This document shows positions 18,116 through 26,862 of a stretch of DNA of 50,926 nucleotides, in pieces (position 1 is the stretch's first letter; each line of letters begins with the position of its first letter). This DNA is from Verrucomicrobia bacterium UBA1200. GTDB taxonomy: Bacteria > Verrucomicrobiota > Kiritimatiellia > RFP12 > UBA1067. The translations under genes were made by a program, and so were the position numbers. The notes below the pieces were generated by a model, which was not told the DNA's origin, made no database searches, and saw only the letters and a program-made list of their open reading frames with translations. The stretch is from the NCBI GenBank assembly GCA_002309765.1, contig DBXY01000001.1:2206-53131 (forward strand). The letters are read 5' to 3'.

Positions 18116-19381
18116 ATGAAAAAGACTATCATGCTGATTGGATGGTGTTGCGCGGTAATGATTGCGCAGGGTGCGGATGTTACCCAGTTCCGTGGCGAGG
18201 GGCACATGGGCGCGTACCCCGATACGGGATTGTTGAAGGTATGGCCGGAAAACGGACCCAAACGCCTTTGGACAGCGACAGGTATCGGATTCGGTTACTC
18301 TTCCGTCACCGCTGTGGGGAATTTTATATACATAACCGGTGTCGAGCGGAAAGAAGAGAACAAGCGGATTGAAATGATCACCGCTTTGGACAAAAAGGGC
18401 GAACGCAAATGGCAGACCGTTTATGGTAACGCATGGAGCGGTCAATACCCGAATGTTCGGACCACCCCAACCTTCCGCGATGGCGCTTTGTATGCCATCA
18501 GCGGCGGCGGTGAGGTCGTAAAGATCGATGCGGCCAGTGGTAAGATTCTTTGGAAGGTGGAAGCCAAGAAAAACTACAGTGGCAAAACCGGTAATTGGGG
18601 TACCGCCGAATCGCCCGCCGTTGATGACCGTGCGGTATATTGCACAGTGGGTGGCGACGAGACGACTGCGATTGCGCTCTCCGTGACGGACGGTACCCTG
18701 ATTTGGAAGTCGCCGACACTTAATGACCCTTCCTCTTATGTGTCGCCGACATTGATTGCTCACCGGGGCGTTCGTCAGTTGTTGGGCGCCACCTCCAATT
18801 TCCTCTTCGGCATCAACCCCGCCGACGGGACGATCGTATGGCGTGTCAACATCAAGGAGGAAATGGACAGTGGACGGAATATCCGCCGGTGGGGGATTGT
18901 TGCGAACTCCCTCGTTTACCTGGATGGGAAAATCTTGATGAGTAACGGTTACAACCAGGGCGGCATGATGTTGGAGCTGGACGATACCGCCAGCTCGGTC
19001 AAAATACTTTGGAAAAACTTTGATATGTCGTCGCAACACCACGGATTTGTCATTCTTGATGACAAACTCTACGAGACCACCCATAACGCGCCGAAGTTTG
19101 TCTGTATCGACCTGAAGACGGGCAAGACGCTTTTCTCCTCCCCAATGGAGCATGTGCGGCAGGGGCAGATCATCACCGCCGAAGGTTTGCTATATATCTA
19201 CGACAACGCCCGGGGTAATGTCATTCTGGCCAAACCAGTTCCGGAAAAGGGTTTTGAGGAGATATCCCGTTTCCAGATCACCGACGGAGCTAACGAACAC
19301 TGGTGTCATCCTGTGATCGTGGACAAGGTGCTCTATATCCGGCGCGGTGACACGTTGATGGCTTTCGATCTGAAACCATGA
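18116..19381 (+). CDS. Exported PQQ-like beta-propeller protein B
   Basis: 421 residues; ATG 18116 follows GAGGAAAAC and begins a typical signal peptide ending near QGA. An earlier in-frame start at 17945 would overlap the previous gene by 143 bases and is rejected. It shares with protein A the opening QFRGEGHMGAYPDTGLLKVWPE and the same blade pattern (for example GKILWKV, GTLIWKS, GTIVWRV), so the pair arose by duplication. It is joined to the following ferredoxin gene by an ATGA overlap, which ties the exported propellers to the Fe-S proteins. No metal or cofactor site can be named. Confidence 0.75.
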   Translation: MKKTIMLIGWCCAVMIAQGADVTQFRGEGHMGAYPDTGLLKVWPENGPKRLWTATGIGFGYSSVTAVGNFIYITGVERKEENKRIEMITALDKKGERKWQTVYGNAWSGQYPNVRTTPTFRDGALYAISGGGEVVKIDAASGKILWKVEAKKNYSGKTGNWGTAESPAVDDRAVYCTVGGDETTAIALSVTDGTLIWKSPTLNDPSSYVSPTLIAHRGVRQLLGATSNFLFGINPADGTIVWRVNIKEEMDSGRNIRRWGIVANSLVYLDGKILMSNGYNQGGMMLELDDTASSVKILWKNFDMSSQHHGFVILDDKLYETTHNAPKFVCIDLKTGKTLFSSPMEHVRQGQIITAEGLLYIYDNARGNVILAKPVPEKGFEEISRFQITDGANEHWCHPVIVDKVLYIRRGDTLMAFDLKP

Positions 19382-20016
19382 GCGTTGTCCTTTGCCATTG
19401 TCATGCCTATCGGCGTATCGCCCGGGAAAAGATCGAGGCCGTTCATGCCGCCTGTGAACAGGCGGCAATCCCTTGTGTGAGCGTTCCCGATCTTTGTTAT
19501 CTGGCGGCTAAGGATCCCGAAACCCTCCGTTGCCTTGAAGGCGCGGAGGTTGTGTTGGCATGTCAACCCCGTGCGGCACGTGCGCTTTTTCCGTCCGCCG
19601 TGCGTTATATGGACCTTCGGACTGAATCGGTCGAGACGGTTCTGGACGCTATCCGTGCCGTACCAGTCACGCCCGTGGTGTGTGAACCGCACATGTCGTC
19701 GTCATGGGTTCCCTGGTTCCCCGTGATTGATTCCGCCCGTTGTGTCCAGTGCAAAAAATGCGTGGATTTCTGCCTCTTTGGTGTCTTCGCTGCGCAAGGG
19801 GCATCGGTTAGTGTCGTCCAACCTGATCACTGTAAAACCGACTGCCCCGCCTGTGCGCGTATCTGTCCGCAAAACGCCATCATCTTTCCGAAATCGGAAG
19901 AACCCCGATTGAACGGCGCGTTGGATGAGCCGGTCACGCCCTCGCCGATGGACCGCGACGCCTTTCGTGAACGGTTGAAGCACCGTAAGTTGCGCCTGTT
20001 TAAGGAGGACGATTAA
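19378..20016 (+). CDS. HdrA-N-like domain fused to a 2[4Fe-4S] ferredoxin
   Basis: 212 residues, cytoplasmic (no signal). The N-terminal 75 residues start VVLCHCHAYRRI and include VVLACQPRAARALF. This is strikingly like the N-terminal domain of heterodisulfide reductase subunit A (VCHCG.. then CSPR..LF), although the rest of HdrA is absent. The C-terminal half binds two clusters: C122/C125/C128/C132 (CxxCxxCxxxC) and C152/C156/C159/C163 (CxxxCxxCxxxC). Overlap with the upstream propeller gene implies translational coupling. A likely role is electron delivery to the adjacent radical SAM enzyme; that is inference from position. Confidence 0.75.
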   Translation: MSVVLCHCHAYRRIAREKIEAVHAACEQAAIPCVSVPDLCYLAAKDPETLRCLEGAEVVLACQPRAARALFPSAVRYMDLRTESVETVLDAIRAVPVTPVVCEPHMSSSWVPWFPVIDSARCVQCKKCVDFCLFGVFAAQGASVSVVQPDHCKTDCPACARICPQNAIIFPKSEEPRLNGALDEPVTPSPMDRDAFRERLKHRKLRLFKEDD

Positions 20017-20019
20017 GCG

Positions 20020-21213
20020 ATGGTAGTCTCCGCAATGTTCCGGATCCTTCGAGGCTGTACCGGACGCGTCATCTTAAATCTTATGCGGTTTGCCTGGCGC
20101 GGCCATCGGACGGTTAGGGCGTTTGATCGTCGGCAACGCAAGGGTCTGCCATTTTTCCCCGCTTTTCTCATGCTTTCCATCACCAGCCGTTGTAACCTGC
20201 GGTGTCGTGGTTGCTGGGTCACCCCGACCAATCCGCCCCATGCCCTCACGCTTGCGCAGCTGAACGGTATCATTGCCTGCGCACGGAAGTACGACTCCTC
20301 ATTTTTCGGAATCCTTGGCGGCGAACCGCTTTTTCACCCTGATCTTTTCACCCTCTTCGAGACCCATCCCCGCGCCTATTTCCAACTCTTCACCAACGGT
20401 ACAACGCTGACCGACGAGGTTGCCGCCCGACTGGCTAACCTCGGCAATGTGACCCCGCTCATCAGTATCGAGGGGCTTGAGACGGAATCCCGACTCCGGC
20501 GGGGACAAGATGATGTTTTCGCACGCTCGCTGGCGGGATTGCGTGCGTGTGTTCGGGCAGGACTCTTTACCGGTGTTGCGGCAAGCATCACCCGTCGCAA
20601 TTTCAGTGAACTGGTAAGCACGGACTATCTGGATTTTCTGGTCAAGGAAGGTGTCCACTACATGTGGTACTACATCTACCGACCCTGCGGAAACGATCCT
20701 GATTCTGAAAACGCGCTAGACCACGATCGGATTCTCGAACTTCGCCGATTCATCGTCGAACAGCGTTGCCGAGCAAAAATATTCATCATAGACGCTTATT
20801 GGGATGCGGACGGTAAGGCGGTTTGTCCCGGCGCGATGGGGCTTTCCCACCACATCGCACCAAACGGAGCGGTAGAGTTCTGTCCGATCATCCAAGCCGC
20901 AGGTACCTTTCTGAATGCGGACGCTTCCAATCTTGAGACGGCTTTCCAGACCGATTCTTTCCTTCAGAATCTCCGAACCTTTAGCGCTAGGCAGGGACGA
21001 TCCTGCATGCTGATGGAAAAACCTGGCGAATTAGGTGATTTTTTGGCGAAGAACCGTGCCGTGGATTCCTCGAACCGGGAATTTCTGCCAACCCTCAGCC
21101 AGCGCGATCGATTTGTCTGCCATGATCTTCCGGGCGAGGAGATTCCCGATCGTTCCTTCGTTTACCGGATTATGAAGAGATCCTGTTTCTTTGGATTCGG
21201 AGCGTACGGATGA
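20020..21213 (+). CDS. Radical SAM protein
   Basis: 397 residues. C58-NLR-C62-RG-C65 is the CxxxCxxC motif for the SAM-bound [4Fe-4S] cluster, followed by GILGGEPLFHPDL (the GGEP motif) and LFTNGTTLT, as in MoaA/SPASM-type barrels. A single CPGAMG...CPI pair in the C-terminal third could bind part of an auxiliary cluster, but a full SPASM set is not visible. It begins three bases after the ferredoxin stop, with AAGGAGG farther upstream than usual, and overlaps the next gene by ATGA. Beside isoprenoid genes it may modify a lipid, as HpnH does in hopanoid synthesis, yet its motif differs from that of HpnH and the reaction is unknown. Confidence 0.8.
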   Translation: MVVSAMFRILRGCTGRVILNLMRFAWRGHRTVRAFDRRQRKGLPFFPAFLMLSITSRCNLRCRGCWVTPTNPPHALTLAQLNGIIACARKYDSSFFGILGGEPLFHPDLFTLFETHPRAYFQLFTNGTTLTDEVAARLANLGNVTPLISIEGLETESRLRRGQDDVFARSLAGLRACVRAGLFTGVAASITRRNFSELVSTDYLDFLVKEGVHYMWYYIYRPCGNDPDSENALDHDRILELRRFIVEQRCRAKIFIIDAYWDADGKAVCPGAMGLSHHIAPNGAVEFCPIIQAAGTFLNADASNLETAFQTDSFLQNLRTFSARQGRSCMLMEKPGELGDFLAKNRAVDSSNREFLPTLSQRDRFVCHDLPGEEIPDRSFVYRIMKRSCFFGFGAYG

Positions 21214-22709
21214 CTACACCATGCCGCCAGCCACAACGGGTCCCGTCCGATTCCGAAGCTCGTTTCCGCATTCGTGAAACCGCTCGGCAAATCGTCGCCG
21301 AAGCGAGATTGGTTCCTCCGCTCACCCTTTCCCAACTCCGTCAACAGGCCGAGCGTCTACTCGATCTACTCCAGCTCACGGACGCCGGTTATGACCACTA
21401 CGCGATCATCCTACTAAACAATGCGTTGTGGGAGACGGTCTTTTCCGCGTTTCCGCGTGATCAGCGGCTTTTGCTCTTGCCGATCTGTCTGCGTAATCAT
21501 GACCGGTGCCAAGCACCGCATGACGATATGGGGCTCCTCTGCCAGGATTGCGGAGCTTGCCGGATACCGGCGTTTACCGAAGCGGCGGAGTCGCATGGCA
21601 TCCCGGTATTGGTCTCCGAATCCAGCTCCAGCGTTAGCGAGTGGGTGGAGCAGGGGGTGATTCAAGCGGTCATTGGCGTCTCTTGCCTAGAGTCGATGGA
21701 GAAGACTTTCCCGGCGATATTCCGTAACGGCATTCCCGGCATCGGCGTGCCGTTGTTGGTTGACGGTTGCCGGGATACCGTCCCGGACACGGAGTTTCTG
21801 CTTGAGGTTCTCTCCGTTCCGGAAACGGAACCGCTCCCGCTACCGGTTTTTCATGATCTCCGAAAACCGTTGAGCCAGCTATTCCAAACCGAATCTCTGA
21901 ACCGGTATTTAGAATTGGCGAACGAATGCGCCAACCGTTTTCCGAAAGCCGAGATTCTTTGGCTTCTCAACCAAGGTAGACATTACCGCCCGTTACTAGC
22001 GGCGGCCATTTTCCTCGTTTTGAGTCGCCGGACTGAGCTGCCCGATTTTTTGGAGCCGATTCTATTGGCAATCGAGTGTTTCCACAAAGCATCGCTCATT
22101 CATGATGATATTGAGGATGCCGATCCGATCCGTTACGGTGAACCGACTCTTCACAAGAAGATCGGCGAGTCCGCCGCGTTGAACGCTGGCGACTTCCTGC
22201 TTGGAGAAGGGTACCGACTTCTCACGCGTACCGAGTTTCCCGCCGACCAGCGCGTCGCAATGCTTGCGGAGGCCGCGCGAGCGCACTGCGAATTGACCCT
22301 TGGCCAATCTTTGGAGTTTGAAACCGCTGATCAACCGCGCAGCCTCGAAACCTGTCTGGCGATCGATCGGCTAAAGACGGTTCCCGCTTTCCGCGTCGCC
22401 CTGCTACTGGGCGCGATTGCGGCGGGAAGGCTTAGGGAATACCAAGCACTTCTTGAAGCTTTCTCCGACGCTTTCGGAATCGCCTTTCAATTGCGTGACG
22501 ATTTGGACGACGAAGCGCCCAACCCTGCTTCTGCGGTCGATTGCGTCATGCGGAGCCGCTCGATTCCGCGCGACGACGCGCGCCGGATTGTCACCGAGTG
22601 CTATTTCGATTATCGTTCCCGTGCCTATGCCACCCTGGAAACCCTCACCGATCCCGCTCTGAAAATCCTGTTATACCGCTTGATCGGAAAGGTGCTGAAC
22701 GATGTTTGA
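21210..22709 (+). CDS. DUF116 - polyprenyl diphosphate synthase fusion
   Basis: 499 residues made of two parts. Residues about 20-205 form a DUF116 domain with a cysteine set C93, C100, C111, C114, C117 (ending GLLCQDCGAC) that probably binds an Fe-S cluster. Residues about 215-499 form a trans-isoprenyl diphosphate synthase: LNQGRHYRP is the substrate-binding lysine/arginine region (here G-R instead of G-K-R), DDIED (299-303) is the first aspartate-rich motif and RDDLDD (429-434) the second. It would extend allylic diphosphates with isopentenyl diphosphate. Chain length cannot be read reliably. ATGA overlap with the radical SAM gene suggests a shared pathway, with the DUF116 part as the likely redox or partner-binding module. 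Confidence 0.85.
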   Translation: MTTPCRQPQRVPSDSEARFRIRETARQIVAEARLVPPLTLSQLRQQAERLLDLLQLTDAGYDHYAIILLNNALWETVFSAFPRDQRLLLLPICLRNHDRCQAPHDDMGLLCQDCGACRIPAFTEAAESHGIPVLVSESSSSVSEWVEQGVIQAVIGVSCLESMEKTFPAIFRNGIPGIGVPLLVDGCRDTVPDTEFLLEVLSVPETEPLPLPVFHDLRKPLSQLFQTESLNRYLELANECANRFPKAEILWLLNQGRHYRPLLAAAIFLVLSRRTELPDFLEPILLAIECFHKASLIHDDIEDADPIRYGEPTLHKKIGESAALNAGDFLLGEGYRLLTRTEFPADQRVAMLAEAARAHCELTLGQSLEFETADQPRSLETCLAIDRLKTVPAFRVALLLGAIAAGRLREYQALLEAFSDAFGIAFQLRDDLDDEAPNPASAVDCVMRSRSIPRDDARRIVTECYFDYRSRAYATLETLTDPALKILLYRLIGKVLNDV

Positions 22710-23559
22710 GCGCCTTTCCCGCATCTTCCGTCCCGTAACAGGCCGATTCGACCGACCGTTTGCACAAGCCATCCAAAAAGGCATACGCCGGATGGCTCCT
22801 GAGGCCGTCCGCGCTCTGCGAGGTGAGATTGAATCTGCCCAAACCGCCAACGGGCTTTTTCGCGGCCGTAACGGGCAGGGCGATCTCTACTACACCTTCT
22901 TTGCGATGCCGCTTGCGCGGCTGGTTCGGGCGCGGTTCGACCTTTCCGCTTGTCGGCGCGCGGTCGCGGCGATCACGCTCTCGGACCTAGATGCGGTTCA
23001 CGCCATCGCCGTAATCCGTCTACGCCGGATGCTCCGACTTCCCGTCCGTTCTGAGATGCTGATGGCACTGCTCGACCTTCCCGCCACCTCCTATCCGCAG
23101 AGCGATCCTGAGACACCCTACGCCCGTTTTATGATTACTGCCGCGTTCCGTGATTTCGGACTGAACGATCCGCCGTCCGACCTTACCGATTATTGCATCG
23201 GACATGGGGGGTATGCCAATGTAAAAGGCGCAACACTCCCCGCTGTCAACGCGACCGCCGCCGCCCTTTTCCTGCTTGCGGGAGACGTACGGAGGGAAGC
23301 CGCCGAAACATTGCAATCCCTTCAGGAGCCTGACGGTTCGTTTAAAGCCGTTCCCTGCGCGCCGCAGGGCGATTTGCTCTCTACCGCGACCGCCGCTTTT
23401 GCGCTCCATGTTTCTGATTATCCGTTGCGACAGACGGTGAAACCGTTCCTCCGTGCTTGCTTTCGCGACACGGGACTTTTTGCGGCAACGCCCGACGATC
23501 CTGTCGGCGATTTGGAATACACCGCCTACGGGTTGCTTACCATGGGGTTGACGCTATGA
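22702..23559 (+). CDS. Small alpha-alpha toroid protein (prenyltransferase/terpene cyclase-like)
   Basis: 285 residues with helical repeats and QW-like segments (for example LQEPDGSFKAVP, about 208-219) typical of the terpene-cyclase/protein-prenyltransferase toroid fold. It lacks a DxDD motif, so protonation chemistry of class II cyclases is unlikely on its own. Its start overlaps the synthase gene by 8 bases and its end overlaps the next cyclase-like gene by ATGA. With about half the length of squalene-hopene cyclase, it may act as an accessory domain or second subunit of that protein. Its own reaction is unknown. Confidence 0.65.
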   Translation: MFERLSRIFRPVTGRFDRPFAQAIQKGIRRMAPEAVRALRGEIESAQTANGLFRGRNGQGDLYYTFFAMPLARLVRARFDLSACRRAVAAITLSDLDAVHAIAVIRLRRMLRLPVRSEMLMALLDLPATSYPQSDPETPYARFMITAAFRDFGLNDPPSDLTDYCIGHGGYANVKGATLPAVNATAAALFLLAGDVRREAAETLQSLQEPDGSFKAVPCAPQGDLLSTATAAFALHVSDYPLRQTVKPFLRACFRDTGLFAATPDDPVGDLEYTAYGLLTMGLTL

Positions 23560-25262
23560 CGGAGTTGATGGAGTATTTGCTTTCCAAACGTGATCCGGAC
23601 GGTTATTTCGCCAGCGGGCTCTCCGATTCCGCCATCTCCACGGCCGTCGCGCTAGTAGCCCTTCATCTGGCCAATCCGCAAGCATACGCCGAACCAATCG
23701 CAAAAGCCCGCGACTGGCTCCTTCTTCACGCCGATGCTGATGGCGTATACGGCGACTCTCCGGAATCGCCCGCCAATCTGACCGCCACCTTTCTTGCTAC
23801 CGTTGCTCTTACCCGTACCGGGGTTCCGCTCGAACGGCTTCAACCCGCCCGAAGGTTTCTTGAATCACACCTCGGGGGATTAGACTTCCCTTCGGTCAGA
23901 AAAGGATTGCTGGCCGCTTACGGAAACGATCTTACCTTCTCCGTACCCTTGCTCGCGTTGGCGACTGCCGCAGGTTTCTTCCCCAATGCGGATACCGCCT
24001 GGCGGGCGATGCCACGTTTTCCTTTTGAGGCCGTCTTGATTCCTGAAACGTTGTTCAAGTATCTCCGGCTGCCGGTGGTCAGTTACGCTATTCCTGCCCT
24101 GATCGCCATCGGGCTGGCGCAACTTGCACATTCCGGTCAGGGCTTAATTCCTCGCGTCAGGGCCAAGGCGCGACCGAAAGCTCTTCGAGTCCTGGCGGAC
24201 AAACAACCGGAGGACGGCGGATTCTTAGAGGCAGCGCCTTTAACCGGTTTTGTCGCGCTCTGCCTTTGCGCGGCAGGTTTAGCGGATCACCCTGTCGCCC
24301 ATCGCGCCATTCGTTTTCTGCTTGATACCCAACGGGGAAACGGCGCCTGGCCGATTGATCGTGACCTGCGCCAATGGGTCACTTCCCTAGCTATCACCGC
24401 ACTGTCCCCCCGTCTGGACGAGACGGAGCGAGTGCGTTACCGAACCCTTTTGGCCGACCATCAGACCAGGACACTCCATCCTTTTACCCGTTCGGAACCG
24501 GGCGGATGGGCTTGGACCACGCATTCGGGCGGCGTTCCCGACGCGGATGATACGCCTGCCGCTTTGATCGCCCTTCACGCTTTGGGCGAAAGCGCTTCCC
24601 CGACCGTTCAAGCCGGACTTCGTTGGCTTTTGCACCTCCAGAACCGAGACGGAGGATTCCCCACCTTCTGCAAAGGGTGGGGCAAACTCCCCTTCGACCG
24701 TAGTTGCCCCGATCTAACCGCGCATGCCTACAAGGCTTTCGCACTCTACGAACCCCATTTGCAAGCCCCGCTCCGGCAGCAGGTACAGCGGGCGATGCGT
24801 CGATGCGTTAGGTTTCTCCAGAAAGTCCAACGTCCTGACGGCGCGTTTCTGCCCCTTTGGTTTGGCGACCAACGTGCGGCGGACAAATACGCGCCGATTT
24901 ACGGGTCGGCCGTGGTGCTGGAACACTTTGCGGGCGAACCGTTCCCATTCCTCGACCGGGCACGTGCCTATTTACTCGCACACCAGCACTCGTCAGGCGG
25001 CTGGGGGAGCGCCGACTCGGAAGCCGACTATCTCTGTTTTACCGCGCGTTGTATTTCGGCCCTTGCCTCTTACCCTGATGCTCGTACCGCCATCCAGCGG
25101 GCCGCACGGTTCATCGCTCCATACGTCCGCCATCCCGAAACCATACCGCCCGAACCTATCGGACTCTACTTCGCCCACCTCTGGTATAGCGAAACCCTTT
25201 ATGCCCCGATCTTTCTGCTTCACGCCTGCGACCATCTTCCGTTCGATTTATTACGGCACTAG
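23556..25262 (+). CDS. Squalene-hopene-cyclase-like class II terpene cyclase
   Basis: 568 residues from ATG 23556, chosen because it overlaps the previous stop as ATGA. Two toroid domains are present. VPDADDTPAALIAL contains D329-A-D331-D332, the DxDD acid motif that protonates the polyene in squalene-hopene cyclases, at the expected place. QRGNGAWPIDRDLRQWVTS, CPDLTAHAYKAF and HQHSSGGWGSADSEADY correspond to known cyclase segments and QW repeats. It is somewhat shorter than the usual 630 residues. No squalene synthase genes (HpnC, HpnD, HpnE type) are in the window, so the substrate could be squalene made elsewhere or another product of the fused synthase next door. A promoter follows right after its stop. 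Confidence 0.8.
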   Translation: MTELMEYLLSKRDPDGYFASGLSDSAISTAVALVALHLANPQAYAEPIAKARDWLLLHADADGVYGDSPESPANLTATFLATVALTRTGVPLERLQPARRFLESHLGGLDFPSVRKGLLAAYGNDLTFSVPLLALATAAGFFPNADTAWRAMPRFPFEAVLIPETLFKYLRLPVVSYAIPALIAIGLAQLAHSGQGLIPRVRAKARPKALRVLADKQPEDGGFLEAAPLTGFVALCLCAAGLADHPVAHRAIRFLLDTQRGNGAWPIDRDLRQWVTSLAITALSPRLDETERVRYRTLLADHQTRTLHPFTRSEPGGWAWTTHSGGVPDADDTPAALIALHALGESASPTVQAGLRWLLHLQNRDGGFPTFCKGWGKLPFDRSCPDLTAHAYKAFALYEPHLQAPLRQQVQRAMRRCVRFLQKVQRPDGAFLPLWFGDQRAADKYAPIYGSAVVLEHFAGEPFPFLDRARAYLLAHQHSSGGWGSADSEADYLCFTARCISALASYPDARTAIQRAARFIAPYVRHPETIPPEPIGLYFAHLWYSETLYAPIFLLHACDHLPFDLLRH

Positions 25263-25264
25263 TG

Positions 25265-25293
25265 TTGCAATCTGCCGCAGGATGGTGTATACT
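25265..25293 (+). promoter_or_regulatory. Internal sigma70-type promoter between the two halves of the redox/isoprenoid cluster
   Basis: TTGCAA (25265-25270) and TATACT (25288-25293) lie 17 bp apart, two bases after the cyclase stop codon. They would start transcription about 70 bases before the next gene and let the membrane redox half be controlled separately. Confidence 0.65.
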
Positions 25294-25371
25294 TTCTTCG
25301 TTACTTTTGAGGAGTTGAGTTGGTTTCATTGCATTTTGAAACTTGATAGCCATGTTTGAAAGAGATACTGA

Positions 25372-26862
25372 ATGACGGAAGACGAAAAGAATACCCGATC
25401 ATCGACGACAGCCACCGGCAAAAGGTGGTTTGCGGTGACGCTTATTCCAGCCGTTTTGAAAACGCTCGCCATCGGTGCCGCTTGCGCGGGTCTTTGGCTG
25501 TATCTTGATTACCGCTCTCCGCGTACCATCGGCTATGCAACGGAACAACGGGACGGTTCGGAACACCGTGTGATCAAAACAAACACGACCCGCATTGGAG
25601 AGACCTTTACCCCGTTTCAAGCCCAACCTTCCTCTGCCGCCATTGCCGCCTCCTGGCCTTGTTTTCGCGGCAACCGCCGTGACAACCTTGTACGGGAGAC
25701 CCCGCCGTTGGCCAAGACCTGGGCGGCAGACGGTCCGAAGGTTTTGTGGCGAGCTGATCTCGGCGAGGGCTACGCCGGCGCGATCATTGCTGAAAACCGA
25801 GTGTACGTGTTGGACTATTGGGAAGAACGGAACGCGGATGCTCTGCGTTGTTTCGACCTTATCTCCGGCGCTGAGCTATGGCGGCGAAGTTACAAAAACC
25901 CGATTCGCCGTAACCACGGTAAATCCAGAACCGTTCCAGCGTATGCCGATCACGTGGTTGTGAGCCTCGGTCCCGCCGGACACGTGATGGCGGTGGACGC
26001 GCGATCCGGCGATCTGCTTTGGAGCTGCGATCTCGTTGCGACTTATGGTTGTGAGATACCGCAATGGTACGCGGGGCAGTGTCCTTTGATCGATGGTAAA
26101 CGGGTCATACTGGGTATCGGAGGCGAAAAGGTTCTGATGGCGGCATTTGATCTTACAACTGGAAAGCCCGTTTGGGAACTTCCAAATGATGCGGCATTCA
26201 AGATGTCCCACGCTTCGATTCTCCCCGCCACTCTGCTCAACCGCGCGTGTTACGTGTACGCCGCCCTCGGTGGAATTGCCGCTTGTGACCGCGATGGAAA
26301 GCTCTTGTGGAGCTCCTCGGCGTGGAAACCCGCTGTTTGGGCCCCTACGCCGGTTGCGTTGGATGACCATCGTCTTTTCTTGACCGCAGGTTATGGCGCG
26401 GGGTCTGCGATTCTATCCCTTCAGGAGACCGACGGGCAAATCACCGCCACGCTCGACAAGCAGTGGAAGCCGACCCAAGGCCCCGCCTCAGAACAGCAGA
26501 CCCCGTTGATTATAGACGGGACGCTCTATACGATTCAGCCCAAAGACGCCGGTGCGTTGCGAGCGGAGTTGGTTGCGGCGAATACGGAAACCCTTCCTGC
26601 GGTAACCGCCTCCAGCGGTAAAGAGAACCGTTTCGGTCTCGGCCCGTACCTCTTTGCTGACAACGCTTTCTGGATTGTCGATGATGACGGAATCCTCCAT
26701 GTGTTCGGTTTGGATGGCAAAACCTTCACCCGCCTGGCGAGACACAAAGTTCTGCCCGGTGTCGACGCTTGGGGACCGATCGCCTTTGCCGGGGGGCTTA
26801 TGATCCTTCGCGACTCCAAATCTCTCGCATGCCTTGACCTCAGAAAGGAGACCACACCATGA
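25372..26862 (+). CDS. Membrane-anchored PQQ-like beta-propeller protein C
   Basis: 496 residues. One transmembrane segment lies at about 24-45, after a charged cytoplasmic tail, so the rest should face the periplasm. The propeller opens with SWPCFRGNRRDN, a WPxFRG-type motif shared with the protein at 29240, and has blades with G.ELWR, G.LLWSC, GKPVWEL and GKLLWSS. No PQQ or haem ligands are recognised. It is the first gene after the internal promoter and overlaps the next gene by ATGA. Confidence 0.75.
   Translation: MTEDEKNTRSSTTATGKRWFAVTLIPAVLKTLAIGAACAGLWLYLDYRSPRTIGYATEQRDGSEHRVIKTNTTRIGETFTPFQAQPSSAAIAASWPCFRGNRRDNLVRETPPLAKTWAADGPKVLWRADLGEGYAGAIIAENRVYVLDYWEERNADALRCFDLISGAELWRRSYKNPIRRNHGKSRTVPAYADHVVVSLGPAGHVMAVDARSGDLLWSCDLVATYGCEIPQWYAGQCPLIDGKRVILGIGGEKVLMAAFDLTTGKPVWELPNDAAFKMSHASILPATLLNRACYVYAALGGIAACDRDGKLLWSSSAWKPAVWAPTPVALDDHRLFLTAGYGAGSAILSLQETDGQITATLDKQWKPTQGPASEQQTPLIIDGTLYTIQPKDAGALRAELVAANTETLPAVTASSGKENRFGLGPYLFADNAFWIVDDDGILHVFGLDGKTFTRLARHKVLPGVDAWGPIAFAGGLMILRDSKSLACLDLRKETTP

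Noticed and set aside
18017..19153. 378-codon antisense frame
   Set aside because: It lies wholly opposite two well-supported propeller genes and shows no family motif.
16831..19381. True PQQ-dependent dehydrogenases
   Set aside because: Only the propeller repeat pattern is visible. Known PQQ- and calcium-binding residues and haem partners were not found, so only 'PQQ-like' is used.
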